The notes: generated from the letters alone by a model not told the origin. A stretch of 64,000 bases of DNA from Geodermatophilus telluris (GCF_900102745.1 NZ_FMZF01000001.1:310001-374000), one strand, 5' to 3'. Shown: positions 32,742 through 46,582, counted from the stretch's first letter. Translations and numbers: made by a program.

Positions 32742-33437
32742 GTGTCGCTCCGTCGACTCGCCGGCACGACGGCGGCCATGGCCGCCGCGGCCGTCGGGCT
32801 GCACCTGCTCACCCCTGACCTCGGCCGGCTGGTCCCGCCCGGCGGGGACCTGCAGCGGGTCGCCGACGTCGCCGGCCCGGAGGCGCTGCTGCTGGGCGCG
32901 GTCGCGGTCCTCGCCTGGGCCGTGTGGGCGTGGGGTGCCCTCGGGCTGGCGCTCACCGCGCTGTCCGCGCTGCCCGGGTGGGCCGGCGCGCTGGCCGGGG
33001 TGCTGCTGCGCGGGGTGCTGCCCGCGTCGGGACGGCGGGCGGCCGCGCTGGCCCTCGGCGTCGGGCTCACCACCGTGGTCGCGCTGCCCGGCCCGTCCGC
33101 GGCACCGGCGCCGGTGGTGGTCGTGACCGCGGGCGCGGAGACCGTCGGCGCCGTCCCCGACTGGACCGCGTCGACGGGAGCCACCACGGCGGCCGTGCCG
33201 ATCGCACCGGCCGCCGTCCCCGACTGGCCGGCCCCGGCGCCCGGCGACCACGTCGTCCTCCGCGGCGAGTGCCTGTGGTCGATCGCGGCGGCCGACCTGC
33301 GGGCGCGGGCCGGCGCCGAGCCCTCCGACGCCGAGGTCGCCACCGCCGTCGGCCGGTGGTGGGCGGCCAACGCGGCCGTCGTCGGCGACGACCCCGACCT
33401 GCTGCTGCCCGGTCAGGTGCTGCGCCCGCCCGGCTGA
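32742..33437 (+). CDS. LysM-domain membrane protein
   Basis: A 231-residue protein. Three hydrophobic segments (about 10-25, 48-75 and 78-95) are followed by a linker and a C-terminal LysM-like domain: DHVVLRGECLWSIAAADL near 170, then RWWAANAAVVGDDPDLLLPG and QVLRPPG. LysM domains bind peptidoglycan, so the C-terminus should lie outside the membrane. GTG at 32742 with GGAGGAGG 4 nt upstream. Upstream of the Rv3235-like gene on the same strand. Confidence 0.82.
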   Translation: MSLRRLAGTTAAMAAAAVGLHLLTPDLGRLVPPGGDLQRVADVAGPEALLLGAVAVLAWAVWAWGALGLALTALSALPGWAGALAGVLLRGVLPASGRRAAALALGVGLTTVVALPGPSAAPAPVVVVTAGAETVGAVPDWTASTGATTAAVPIAPAAVPDWPAPAPGDHVVLRGECLWSIAAADLRARAGAEPSDAEVATAVGRWWAANAAVVGDDPDLLLPGQVLRPPG

Positions 33438-33532
33438 CCCGCCCGTCCGACCCGCCGTCCCGAGTCCGCACCACCCGCCCGACGACGGCCGCTCCCCCGG
33501 CCCGTCCCGCCGTCCGACCCCCGGGAGCCCCC

Positions 33533-34078
33533 GTGTCCGCACCCGTCGTCCCCCCGCCCGCGGCAGCGCCGCTGCGCCGGCTGCACCTGGCCGTCGTCCC
33601 GGCCCTGCACCCCACGCTCGACGGCCCGGCCGTGCCGCTGGTCGACTCCGCCACCCCGCCGCCGCGGCCCCCGCACCGGCCCGGGCCGCGGCCCAGCTCG
33701 CCGGGCCGGCGCCGGGTGCCGGTCGACCCCTTCGGCCCGGCCTGGTCGGTGCGCGCCGACCTGCCCGACCCGCGGGCCGCCGGTCGCACGCTGTTCACCA
33801 CGGCGCTGGAGGCGCTCGCCGGCCGGCGGCCGCTGACCCAGGTGCAGCGGCTCACCACGCCCGGCGTCCACGCGGCGCTGGTCCGCGGACGCCGGCCGGC
33901 CTGGTGCTCGGGCGGCACCGCGCCGCTGGTGCTGGGGCCGGTGCACGTGTGCGAACCGGTCGACGGCGTGGCCGAGGTCAGCGCCGTCGCGCGCCGGGGC
34001 GGCCGGGCGCACGCGGTGGCCGCACGACTGGAGGGCGTGGACGGGCGCTGGCGCTGCACCGCCCTGTCGATCGGTTAG
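33533..34078 (+). CDS. Rv3235-family protein
   Basis: A 181-residue protein: a Pro-rich N-terminal region of about 90 residues, then a conserved domain with TTALEALAGRRPLTQVQRLT, PGVHAALV and GVAEVSAVARRGGRAHAVAAR ending in DGRWRCTALSIG. This is the Rv3235 family, found next to secA in actinobacteria; its function is unknown. GTG at 33533 with GGGAG 5 nt upstream. A strong terminator follows directly. Confidence 0.85.
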   Translation: MSAPVVPPPAAAPLRRLHLAVVPALHPTLDGPAVPLVDSATPPPRPPHRPGPRPSSPGRRRVPVDPFGPAWSVRADLPDPRAAGRTLFTTALEALAGRRPLTQVQRLTTPGVHAALVRGRRPAWCSGGTAPLVLGPVHVCEPVDGVAEVSAVARRGGRAHAVAARLEGVDGRWRCTALSIG

Positions 34079-34080
34079 CC

Positions 34081-34110
34081 CCCCTCACCCCTCGGGCGAG
34101 GGGTGAGGGG
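34081..34110. terminator. Bidirectional terminator between Rv3235-like gene and secA
   Basis: CCCCTCACCCCT (34081-34092) pairs with AGGGGTGAGGGG (34099-34110), a perfect 12-bp stem around CGGGCG, between two convergent genes. Confidence 0.85.
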
Positions 34111-34124
34111 ATCGGGCTCCGGCC

Positions 34125-37196
<3,072 letters not shown>

Positions 37197-37203
37197 GGGC
37201 ACC

Positions 37204-37209
37204 AGCGTA
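37204..37209 (-). promoter_or_regulatory. Candidate leaderless -10 for secA
   Basis: TACGCT on the minus strand, 7 nt before GTG at 37196, which decides between two nearby GTG starts. Confidence 0.5.
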
Positions 37210-37256
37210 GGCGGCCCCCGCGGCGAGCCGGGGAGGCAGCGCGTGGTCGCCGGCGC

Positions 37257-37958
37257 TCAGCGCCGCACCAGCCGCTTCTCCCCCGGGTCGAGCACGACCT
37301 CCCGCGCGCCCTCGCGCAGCCCGTCGAGGACGGCGGCGACGACCTCGCCGCGGTCGTGGCCGGCGGGCAGCCGCGGCGGGGACCCCGCGAGCGCCCGGTC
37401 GACCAGGCCGGTGTCGACGTGCGGGGGCCGCACGTCGAGGACGGCCACCGACCGGCCGCGCAGCTCGCGCCGCAGCACCGAGGCCCACGCCGACAGCGCC
37501 GCCTTGCTCGCCGAGTACTCGGCCATGCCCAGCGTGGGGGCGTCGGCCACGATCGCCGACAGCAGCACCACCGCGCCGCCGTCGGCCAGGTGCGGCAGCG
37601 CGGCGCGCACCAGGCTCATCGGGGCCAGCGTGTTGACCGCGAACAGCTCCTCGGTGACGGCGTCGTCGGCGTCGGCGGCCGGCCCGAAGGCCACCACGCC
37701 CCAGGCGACGACGACGGCGTCCAGGCCGCCCAGGGCGTCGGCGGCCGCGTCCACAGAGGCGCGCACGGACTCCACGTCGACCGCGTCGGCCGCGCGGGCC
37801 GGGGCGCCACCCAGCTCGGCGGCCAGCGCCTGCAGCCGGCCCTCGTCCCGCCCGGTGAGCGCCAGCCGCGCGCCCGCACCGGCCAGCGCCCGCGCCAGCT
37901 CGCCGCCCAGCACCCCCGTCGCGCCGGCCACCAGCACCCGCGCCCCCGCCAGCTCCAC
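37257..37958 (-). CDS. Short-chain dehydrogenase/reductase
   Basis: A 233-residue classical SDR. VLVAGATGVLGGELARALAG is the cofactor-binding TGxxxGxG region, LTGRDEGRL suggests NADP(H) preference, and the active site shows VVLLSAIVAD with Ser and EYSASKAALSAW with Tyr and Lys. RPPHVDTGL follows. Substrate unknown. GTG at 37958 has no strong SD. Divergent from the PPOX gene with 42 nt between. Confidence 0.88.
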   Translation of the reverse strand: MELAGARVLVAGATGVLGGELARALAGAGARLALTGRDEGRLQALAAELGGAPARAADAVDVESVRASVDAAADALGGLDAVVVAWGVVAFGPAADADDAVTEELFAVNTLAPMSLVRAALPHLADGGAVVLLSAIVADAPTLGMAEYSASKAALSAWASVLRRELRGRSVAVLDVRPPHVDTGLVDRALAGSPPRLPAGHDRGEVVAAVLDGLREGAREVVLDPGEKRLVRR

Positions 37959-37988
37959 GCCGGCCCGGTGCCCGTCCCGCCCGCCGCC

Positions 37989-37994
37989 TAACCT
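37989..37994 (+). promoter_or_regulatory. Candidate leaderless -10 for the PPOX gene
   Basis: TAACCT ends 6 nt before the GTG at 38001; no SD sequence. Confidence 0.5.
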
Positions 37995-38000
37995 CCTGAC

Positions 38001-38396
38001 GTGGCCCACGACCTGCACGATCTCGGTCCGGAACTGCTCGCCTTCCTCCTCACCGAGCGGCACCTGGCCACGCTGACCACCCTGCGCGCCGACGGCCGCC
38101 CGCACGTGGTGCCGGTCGGCGTCACCTACGACCCGGACACCCGCACCGCCCGGGTGATCACCTCCGGCGGCTCGGCCAAGGCCCGGCACGTGCGCGCCGG
38201 GCAGGCGCGGGTGGCCGTCTGCCAGGTCGACGGCCGCCGGTGGGTGACGCTGGAGGGCGCGGCGGTGGTGCGCGACGACCCAGCCGCCGTGGCCGACGCC
38301 GAGGCCCGCTACGCGCGGCGCTACCGGCAGCCCCGGGAGAACCCGGCGCGGGTGGTCATCGAGATATCGGTCGACCGGGTGCTGGGCAACGCGTGA
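38001..38396 (+). CDS. PPOX-class F420-dependent oxidoreductase-like protein
   Basis: A 131-residue split-barrel flavin/deazaflavin-binding protein: [44 protein letters not shown] and [19 protein letters not shown] follow the FDOR-B/PPOX pattern. Such small proteins bind F420 or FMN and reduce diverse substrates; F420 is plausible because fbiA and fbiB lie in this window. The GNAT gene begins 10 nt after its stop. Confidence 0.85.
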   Translation: MAHDLHDLGPELLAFLLTERHLATLTTLRADGRPHVVPVGVTYDPDTRTARVITSGGSAKARHVRAGQARVAVCQVDGRRWVTLEGAAVVRDDPAAVADAEARYARRYRQPRENPARVVIEISVDRVLGNA

Positions 38397-38406
38397 CCAT
38401 GAGCCG

Positions 38407-38964
38407 GTGGACCTCACCGGTGTCGACCTGACCACCGAGGCCGTGCGCACCGACCGGCTCGTGCTGCGGCCGCACCGGCCCGAGGACGCCGACGCCGTGT
38501 TCCGCGCCTGCCGGGACGCGGAGACCCGGCGGTGGCTCCTGGCCCTGCCCGAGCCCTACACCCGGGCGGCGGCCGAGGAGTTCGTCACGGTGACCTCGCC
38601 GCGCGGGCGCGCGGAGGGCCGGGACCTGTCGTGCGCGATCGAGGCCGACGGCGAGCTGGTCGGCTCCTGCGGCCTGCACCACCTGGACGACGGGCGCCGG
38701 CTCGGCCCGGAGGTCGGCTACTGGGTCGCCCCGTGGGCCCGCCGGCGGGGCTACGCCAGCGAGGCGGCCCGGGCCCTGGCCGACTGGGCGCTGGAGCGGG
38801 GCGCCCCCCGGGTCCACCTGCTGGCCGACGTCGGCAACGGCACCTCGCAGGCGGTCGCCGAGCGGGCCGGCTTCGTCCGCGAGGGCGTCGTCCGCTCCTG
38901 CCTGTCCTACCGCGACGGCTCCCGCGCTGACGCCGTCCTGTTCGGCCGGCTGCCCGGCGACTGA
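38407..38964 (+). CDS. GNAT-family N-acetyltransferase (RimJ/RimL-like)
   Basis: A 185-residue acetyltransferase: TDRLVLRPHRPEDADAVFRA is the usual RimJ-like start, GYWVAPWARRRGYASEAARA carries the acetyl-CoA pyrophosphate loop (RRRGYA), and NGTSQAVAERAGFVREGVVR the last strands. Substrate unknown; relatives acetylate ribosomal-protein N-termini or antibiotics. GTG start; lies close behind the PPOX gene and ends at a strong hairpin. Confidence 0.9.
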   Translation: MDLTGVDLTTEAVRTDRLVLRPHRPEDADAVFRACRDAETRRWLLALPEPYTRAAAEEFVTVTSPRGRAEGRDLSCAIEADGELVGSCGLHHLDDGRRLGPEVGYWVAPWARRRGYASEAARALADWALERGAPRVHLLADVGNGTSQAVAERAGFVREGVVRSCLSYRDGSRADAVLFGRLPGD

Positions 38965-38967
38965 CGG

Positions 38968-39003
38968 GGCAGGGGCCCGTCCCGGTCGGGCCGGGCCCCT
39001 GCC
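38968..39003. terminator. Bidirectional terminator between GNAT and hpf
   Basis: GGCAGGGGCCCG (38968-38979) pairs with CGGGCCCCTGCC (38992-39003); the loop contains a further CCCG/CGGG pair. Located between convergent genes. Confidence 0.85.
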
Positions 39004-39009
39004 GCGGTG

Positions 39010-39702
39010 TCAGTGCGGGGCGGCGGCGGGCTCGGCCGGTGCCGCGGTGGTGTCGTGCTGCTGTCCCAGGGGTGGCTCGACCAGCCGGATGAGGCCGTAG
39101 TCGAAGGCGTGCCGCCGGTAGACGACGGTGGGGCGCCCGGTCTCGGCGCACTGGAAGAGGAAGAAGTCGTGCCCCACGAGCTCCATCTCGTGCAGGGCCT
39201 GGTCGACGGTCATCGGCACGGCGGGGTGGTGCTTCTCCCGCACCACCTGGCCGGGCAGGTGCTCGTCGAGGTCGGGGACCACCGGCTCGCTGCCGAGGGA
39301 CGCGGCCGAGCCGTCGACGAGGCCGAGCGCCGGGGTCTCCAGCGGCGCGGCCTCGGAGCCGCCGGACACCCGCACGCTGGGCGGGGTGCGCCGGCCGTGG
39401 TGGACGCGCCGGCGGTCGTTCGCGCGGCGCAGCCGGTTGTCGAGCTTGCCGCAGCTCAGGTCGAGCGCGGAGTAGAAGTCGGGGGCGCAGGCCTCCGCAC
39501 GGACCACCGGCCCCTTGCCCCGCAGGGTGATCTCGACGCGCTGGCAGTTGTGGGACTGCCGGGGGTTCTTCTCGTGGAACAGCTCGACATCGATCCGGGA
39601 GAGCTTCCCGTCGAACCGCTCGAGCTGACCGACCTTGTCCTCGACGCGCTGCCGGAAGTGCTCCGGCACCTCGACGTTGCGGCCACGAACCACGATCTCC
39701 AT
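39010..39702 (-). CDS. hpf: Long-form ribosome hibernation-promoting factor
   Basis: A 230-residue long HPF. The S30AE/RaiA domain (1-100) opens MEIVVRGRNVEVPEHFRQRV and has EEK-like basic ends RLRRANDRRR; the C-terminal domain (about 165-225) has MTVDQALHEMELVGHDFFLF and YGLIRLVEPP. It binds 70S ribosomes and promotes 100S dimers or hibernation under stress. ATG with GGGAGG 4 nt upstream. TAGCGT (39739-39744, minus) is a likely -10 and overlaps the end of comF. Confidence 0.94.
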   Translation of the reverse strand: MEIVVRGRNVEVPEHFRQRVEDKVGQLERFDGKLSRIDVELFHEKNPRQSHNCQRVEITLRGKGPVVRAEACAPDFYSALDLSCGKLDNRLRRANDRRRVHHGRRTPPSVRVSGGSEAAPLETPALGLVDGSAASLGSEPVVPDLDEHLPGQVVREKHHPAVPMTVDQALHEMELVGHDFFLFQCAETGRPTVVYRRHAFDYGLIRLVEPPLGQQHDTTAAPAEPAAAPH

Positions 39703-39738
39703 CTGACCTCCCGGTCGTCGGCGGGTGTGACCGAGACC

Positions 39739-39744
39739 ACGCTA
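39739..39744 (-). promoter_or_regulatory. Candidate -10 for hpf
   Basis: TAGCGT on the minus strand, giving a leader of roughly 29 nt with the GGGAGG ribosome site. It overlaps the stop codon of the upstream comF-like gene. Confidence 0.45.
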
Positions 39745-40521
39745 GTCGCTGTCCAGGGGGGTCGACAGTCGATCGAGGCGGTTCCGGAGCCCTCTCTGCG
39801 GTGCACCGTCCGCAACCGTCCCGGTGACGACCGGTACCGGCGCGCGGGGCGTCGCGGCCACCGCGGCGGCCAGGACCGGCGTGTCCCCCTCCGCGCGTGT
39901 CACGGCCAGCACGGCGGCCGCCTCGGTGAGCGTCGCGCCGCTGGTGAGGACGTCGTCGACCAGCACCAGCAGGGCTCCCGGGGGGACCGCCGGGCCACCA
40001 CGGGGGACGAACGTGCCGGCCAGGTTGGCCCGCCGCTCGGCCACCGACAGCCCGGCGGAGTCGCGCACCCGACCGGTCCGGGCCAGCAGTGGCGCCACCC
40101 GGGCGGCCACCCCGGCGGCCGACAGCTCGGCGGCGGCGACCCCGGCCAGCTCGCGCACGTGGTCGCGGCCGCGCGAGCGCAGCGAGGCCCGGCTCGGGGG
40201 CACCGGGACCAGCAGCACGGGCCGGCCGGGGAGCACCGCGGCCCCCGCCGCGACGGCCAGGGCCAGCGCCGTCCCGAGCGGCCCGGCGAGCTCGGCCCGG
40301 CCGCGCTCCTTGAACGCGAGGACCGCGGCGCGCACCGGCCCGGCGTAGACCCCGGCCGCGACCACCGGCGGCAGGCCCGCCGGCACCCGGCGCGGGGTGG
40401 CCACGTGCGGCCGGGCGAGCAGGCGGGCACAGCGCCGGCACAGCACCGCGCCGGGGACGCCGCAGCCGGCGCAGGTCCGTGGCAGGACGAGGTCGGCCAG
40501 CGCAGCCCCGAGTCCGCCCAC
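39742..40521 (-). CDS. comF: ComF-family phosphoribosyltransferase-like protein
   Basis: A 259-residue ComF/GntX protein. An N-terminal zinc ribbon (CAGCGVPGAVLCRRCARLL near 16-34) precedes a phosphoribosyltransferase-like domain with VLLVPVPPSRASLRSRGRDH and the PRPP loop VLVDDVLTSGATLTEA near 197. ComF assists DNA uptake in naturally competent bacteria; in actinobacteria the role is unclear. GTG at 40521 is chosen since it precedes the conserved region; SD is weak. Rv3242c holds the same position next to hpf and secA. Confidence 0.86.
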   Translation of the reverse strand: MGGLGAALADLVLPRTCAGCGVPGAVLCRRCARLLARPHVATPRRVPAGLPPVVAAGVYAGPVRAAVLAFKERGRAELAGPLGTALALAVAAGAAVLPGRPVLLVPVPPSRASLRSRGRDHVRELAGVAAAELSAAGVAARVAPLLARTGRVRDSAGLSVAERRANLAGTFVPRGGPAVPPGALLVLVDDVLTSGATLTEAAAVLAVTRAEGDTPVLAAAVAATPRAPVPVVTGTVADGAPQRGLRNRLDRLSTPLDSD

Positions 40522-40591
40522 CGCCCCAGCCTGCGGCTCCCGCCGGTCGGCGGACCGGCCCCCGCGGCATCTGTGGACGGCGGCCCGCCGC

Positions 40592-42301
40592 CTACACGGG
40601 GTAGAAGGGGTCCAGCCCCGGCACCGGCTGCGCACCGCGGATGAGGGTCACCCACGTGCCGCCCGACAGCTGCCACACCCACCCGCCGGCGCTGACCAGC
40701 GGCAGCTGGCCGGGTGCGGCGGCCACCGCCGTCGGCGGGCTGGGCAGCCCGGACGTGGCCACCTCCGTCAGCCCCCAGCCGTCGACGCCGACCACGTAGG
40801 GCACCGCGCCCTCCTCGCCGTCGCCGGCGAGGACCATCAGCCGGTCGGCGGTGGGCCAGGCGACGTCGACGACCGACGTCAGGCGCGGCGCCACCGGGCG
40901 CAGGTCGCGCAGCGCCACCGGTCCCTCGTCGGAGCGGACCACGGTGCCCACCAGCAGCGTCGAGCCCCCCGCCCCCCGGCTGACGACGACGGCCGCACGC
41001 ACCCCGTCGGGCGAGAGCTGCAGCGCCGTCGCCCGGCCCTGGGCCGGCAGCGTCGGGGCGTTGACCGGCTGCGGTGACCCGCCGGCCGGCAGGCGGACGA
41101 CGGTCGTCTCGTCGCGGACCACCCAGAACTCCGGCCGGGTCGCGGCGACGGTGGGCGTGGAGAAGCGGCTCGCGGTGAGCTGCGGGGCGAGCTCGCCGCC
41201 GTAGGCCCCCGCCAGCAGGGTCGCCGTCCCCTCGGACACCGACGTGCCGACCATCTCCGTGAGCGCGCTGGTGCGGGGGTCGGCCGACACCGCCGCGGCG
41301 GTCAGCCCGTAGGCGCCCTCGCCGGCCGGCCCGGGCGCCGGCTGGCCGTCGTCGGTCATCAGCCGGCCGGCGTCGAGGTAGTGGCCGTCGGCGTCGGCGG
41401 GCGCGGCCTCGGGGTCGAAGGCGGCCCAGTCGTCGGTGCGCTGCACGGCCGGGATGCCCTGGGCCGTCAGCGGCTCGCCGTTGCTGCTGACCTCCACCGA
41501 GGTGACGCCGTCGACCTGGTCGAGCGTCCACACCAGCTGCGCGCACAGCTGGGCGAGCTCGGCGGCACCGAGGTCGGTGAGACCGGCCAGGTCGACGCTC
41601 ACCGTGGACCCGGAGACGGTGGCCGCCCGGGTGAGGGTGCGGTCCTGCAGCGGGTTGCCGACGCCGGCGGCCAACGCCGGCGAGGGGCCCTCGACGAGTC
41701 GCTGCACGAGCGCCGTCGGCTGGGCGTCCCCGGTGAGCAGGTAGCGCGGGTCGGGCACCACCCGCTGCTCGGTCGGGTCGAGGAAGTAGGCGGCGCGCTC
41801 GTCGTAGAGCCGCTCGAAGTCCGGCACCAGCATGAGCAGGCCGTCGGGCGGGTTGGTGATCCGCCACTCGCCGTCGACCTCGACCAGGGTGAACTCGCGG
41901 GTGTAGGCCTCCCCCGCCGAGCCGGTGAACACCCCGCGGCTGTCCACGGTGCCCACCAGGTCGCCGGTCATGACCACGCCCCCCGCGTCGGTGGTGACGG
42001 TGGCGTAGTCGGGGCCGACGAGGGTGATGGCGCCTTCGCCGGACCAGCTGTCGGCGGCCTCGGGCGCCAGGTGCCTCCGGGCCACGGGGTACCCGGTCAC
42101 GGTGCTGGCGGCGGCGTCGACGAAGCCGCGCACGATCTCCTCCGGGGTGCCGCCCGGCGGCGGCTCCGCCGGCTCGATGCCGACCTCGCCGGCCGGCCGG
42201 GCGGGGGCCTCGGTGATCTGCACCGGCGCCGAGGAGGTGGGCACCGTGGAGCAGCCGGCGAGCAGGGCCAGCGCGCCGAGCACCGGGAGCAGGCGCCTCA
42301 C
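40592..42301 (-). CDS. lpqB: Lipoprotein LpqB
   Basis: A 569-residue lipoprotein: signal VRRLLPVLGALALLAGCS with lipobox LAGC at residue 17. A GerMN (sporulation/germination) domain covers roughly 190-300 and a beta-propeller-like region the rest (PDGVRAAVVVSRGAGGSTLL). LpqB interacts with the sensor MtrB and adjusts MtrA phosphorylation. Its GTG overlaps the mtrB stop (GTGA), so mtrA, mtrB and lpqB form one operon. Confidence 0.93.
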   Translation of the reverse strand: MRRLLPVLGALALLAGCSTVPTSSAPVQITEAPARPAGEVGIEPAEPPPGGTPEEIVRGFVDAAASTVTGYPVARRHLAPEAADSWSGEGAITLVGPDYATVTTDAGGVVMTGDLVGTVDSRGVFTGSAGEAYTREFTLVEVDGEWRITNPPDGLLMLVPDFERLYDERAAYFLDPTEQRVVPDPRYLLTGDAQPTALVQRLVEGPSPALAAGVGNPLQDRTLTRAATVSGSTVSVDLAGLTDLGAAELAQLCAQLVWTLDQVDGVTSVEVSSNGEPLTAQGIPAVQRTDDWAAFDPEAAPADADGHYLDAGRLMTDDGQPAPGPAGEGAYGLTAAAVSADPRTSALTEMVGTSVSEGTATLLAGAYGGELAPQLTASRFSTPTVAATRPEFWVVRDETTVVRLPAGGSPQPVNAPTLPAQGRATALQLSPDGVRAAVVVSRGAGGSTLLVGTVVRSDEGPVALRDLRPVAPRLTSVVDVAWPTADRLMVLAGDGEEGAVPYVVGVDGWGLTEVATSGLPSPPTAVAAAPGQLPLVSAGGWVWQLSGGTWVTLIRGAQPVPGLDPFYPV

Positions 42302-44028
42302 GGCCGGACCCCCGGACGGCGGACGATCGTGGGCCGCAGCGGCAGCGGCGAGCTGGTGAGGTCGGCGCCGGCGGTCAGCGGCAGGGTGAGCCGGAACTGC
42401 GCGCCGAGGCCGGGCTGGCCCCAGACCTGCAGCCAGCCGCCGTGCAGCCGGGCGTCCTCCAGGCTGATCGACAGCCCCAGGCCGCTGCCGCCGACGGTGC
42501 GCACCCGGGACGGGTCGGCCCGCCAGAACCGGTCGAACACGTGCTGGGCCTCGGCCGAGGACAGGCCCACGCCGTGGTCGCGGACGGTCACCGCGGCCGC
42601 CGTCCCGTTGGCCGCCAGGGTGGTGTCGATGGGCTTGCCGGAGCCGTGCTCGACGGCGTTGCCGACGAGGTTGCGCAGGATCCGCTCCACCCGCCGGGCG
42701 TCGACCTCGGCGATCACCGGCTCCGCCGGGGAGCTGACCCGCAGCTCGCAGCCGTGCCGGCCGGCCAGCGAGGACATCCCGTCGACCACCCGGCCGACGA
42801 GCGCGCCGAGGTCGGTGGGCTCCCAGTCCAGGACGGCGGCGCCGGCGTCGTAGCGGCTGATCTCCAGCAGGTCCGACAGCAGCCGCTCGAAGCGGTCGAG
42901 CTCCTCGTGCAGCAGCTCGGCGGAGCGGGCCACGTGCGGGGGGAAGTCGCCGCGCGACTCGTGCAGCACGTCGGCGGCCATCTGCACCGTCGTCAGCGGG
43001 GTGCGCAGCTCGTGGGAGACGTCGGAGGTGAACCGCTGCTGCAGCTGGGAGAGCCCCTCGAGCTGGGTGATCTGCCGCTGCAGGCTGTCGGCCATCGCGT
43101 TGAAGCTGGTGGCCAGCCGGGCCAGGTCGTCCTCGCCGCGGACGGTCATCCGCTCCTCGAGCTGCCCCTCGGCCAGCCGCTGGGCCGTGCCGGCCGCGCG
43201 CCGCACCGGGTCGACCACCAGCCGGGTGACGAGCACACCGATCCCCGCGACGAACAGGGTGAGCGCGATGCCGCTGATCGCCACCGTGGTGCGGATGAGG
43301 GAGAGCGTCTCCTCCTCCTGGTCCAGCGGAAAGGCGTAGTAGAGCTCGATCTGCCCGGCCGAGGACGCGCCGACGGGCACCGGCGAGCCCACCAGCAGCG
43401 TCGGCCGCGCCTGCCCGGAGGCGTTGGGCACCATCGCGTACTGGCTGTACTGGGCGCCGCCCGCGACGCCGGCGCGCAGCCCCTCGGGCAGCGTCGGGTA
43501 GATGCCCGGCCGGCTGACCGCCGGCGGCCGCTCGGTGTCGCCGGTCCGGTAGACCATGACGACGTCGAAGGTGCCGGCCGACCCGCCGCGGGTGAGCAGC
43601 TGCTGCACCGTGCGCTCCAGGGTGGCCCGCACGCTCGCCGCGTCGCCGGCGGCGATGCCGACCACCTCGGTCTGGGCGTAGACCACCCCGGCCTGCGCCT
43701 GGTCGACCGCGGCCTGCTCCTTGACCGACAGCAGCTGGGTGCGGATCTGGCTGAACAGCACCAGGCTGACGATGACCACGACGGTGCCGGCGACGACCAT
43801 CGTGATGGCGCCGATGCGCACGTGCAGCGACGACCGCCACGCCGAGACGGCGGAGCCGGCCAGCCGCCGCGCGCGGATGCGCGCCCGGACGGCCCGCCGG
43901 CGCAGCCCGCGCCGCAGCGCGGACCGGTCGCGCGGGCGGGGGCGGCCGGCGTCCGCCGGTGCGGGGGCCCGGGTGCTGCCCGCGTCGTCGGCCGGGGCGG
44001 CCGCCGGCGCCGGGTGGGTGGTGCTCAC
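42298..44028 (-). CDS. mtrB: Sensor histidine kinase MtrB
   Basis: A 576-residue kinase. Transmembrane helices lie near 73-95 and 243-265 with an extracellular sensor between; then HAMP, the H-box FTSDVSHELRTPLTTVQ near 336, the N-box LRNLVGNAVEHG and the G-boxes DHGVGLS and GGSGLGLSIS. It phosphorylates MtrA and controls cell-wall hydrolases, osmotic response and division. The Arg/Ala-rich first 60 residues are cytoplasmic. GTG start, 37 nt after mtrA. Confidence 0.96.
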   Translation of the reverse strand: MSTTHPAPAAAPADDAGSTRAPAPADAGRPRPRDRSALRRGLRRRAVRARIRARRLAGSAVSAWRSSLHVRIGAITMVVAGTVVVIVSLVLFSQIRTQLLSVKEQAAVDQAQAGVVYAQTEVVGIAAGDAASVRATLERTVQQLLTRGGSAGTFDVVMVYRTGDTERPPAVSRPGIYPTLPEGLRAGVAGGAQYSQYAMVPNASGQARPTLLVGSPVPVGASSAGQIELYYAFPLDQEEETLSLIRTTVAISGIALTLFVAGIGVLVTRLVVDPVRRAAGTAQRLAEGQLEERMTVRGEDDLARLATSFNAMADSLQRQITQLEGLSQLQQRFTSDVSHELRTPLTTVQMAADVLHESRGDFPPHVARSAELLHEELDRFERLLSDLLEISRYDAGAAVLDWEPTDLGALVGRVVDGMSSLAGRHGCELRVSSPAEPVIAEVDARRVERILRNLVGNAVEHGSGKPIDTTLAANGTAAAVTVRDHGVGLSSAEAQHVFDRFWRADPSRVRTVGGSGLGLSISLEDARLHGGWLQVWGQPGLGAQFRLTLPLTAGADLTSSPLPLRPTIVRRPGVRP

Positions 44029-44065
44029 CGGCGCACGGACCTCGCCGGCCCGCGGTCCCGCCCGG

Positions 44066-44794
<729 letters not shown>

Positions 44795-44805
44795 GGCCAG
44801 ATCAC

Positions 44806-44843
44806 GGAGGCGCTGGACCCGGCGCGCCGGATCCAGCGCCTCC
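44806..44843. terminator. Large hairpin between ahcY and mtrA
   Basis: GGAGGCGCTGGA (44806-44817) pairs with TCCAGCGCCTCC (44832-44843), 12 bp, then one mismatch and CCGG/CCGG closing a CGCG loop. It could end readthrough from ahcY or act in the mtrA leader, being 11 nt from its start. Confidence 0.7.
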
Positions 44844-44861
44844 CCCCTGGCGACCGGATGG

Positions 44862-44979
44862 AACGGCCCCCTCGCAGGGCCCCGCCACGGGCGGCGGTCG
44901 GCCTCCCTGCAGGGGCCCGCCGCGAGCGCGCGAGCGGTGGGGAGCAGGGAGGTCCTTACAGGGGGGCGAGGGGGTCCTT
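44862..44979 (-). repeat. Nested stem-loop repeat downstream of ahcY
   Basis: Outer arms CCCCCTCGC (44867-44875) and GCGAGGGGG (44966-44974) pair over 9 bp; inside, CCTCCCTGC (44902-44910) pairs with GCAGGGAGG (44944-44952). Both units carry the GGTCCTT and GGCC flanks seen after moeZ and whiB, and the inner loop is nearly that of the whiB copies. The element starts at the ahcY TAG stop. One repeat unit sits within another; probably a terminator. Confidence 0.8.
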
Positions 44980-46467
<1,488 letters not shown>

Positions 46468-46574
46468 GTCGCTCCAGGGTCGAGGCCCCGCGCCGGGAGG
46501 GAGCGGGACTCGGGGTCGCTGATCCGAGCGAGCATGCCGAGGCTTCGGCGGGGCTCGTGCCGCCGTCCAGGGTA
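46468..46574 (-). promoter_or_regulatory. Promoter and leader of ahcY
   Basis: TACCCT (46569-46574, minus strand) is a likely -10, which would give a leader of about 95 nt. The leader can form small hairpins (CCGA/TCGG, CTCGG/CCGAG) but does not show a recognisable SAH riboswitch core. Confidence 0.4.
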
Positions 46575-46582
46575 CCGGTTCC

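Noticed and set aside
46468..46582. SAH riboswitch in the ahcY leader
   Set aside because: The leader is GC-rich and forms small hairpins, but I could not match the conserved SAH riboswitch core; an Infernal search against the Rfam model would settle it.
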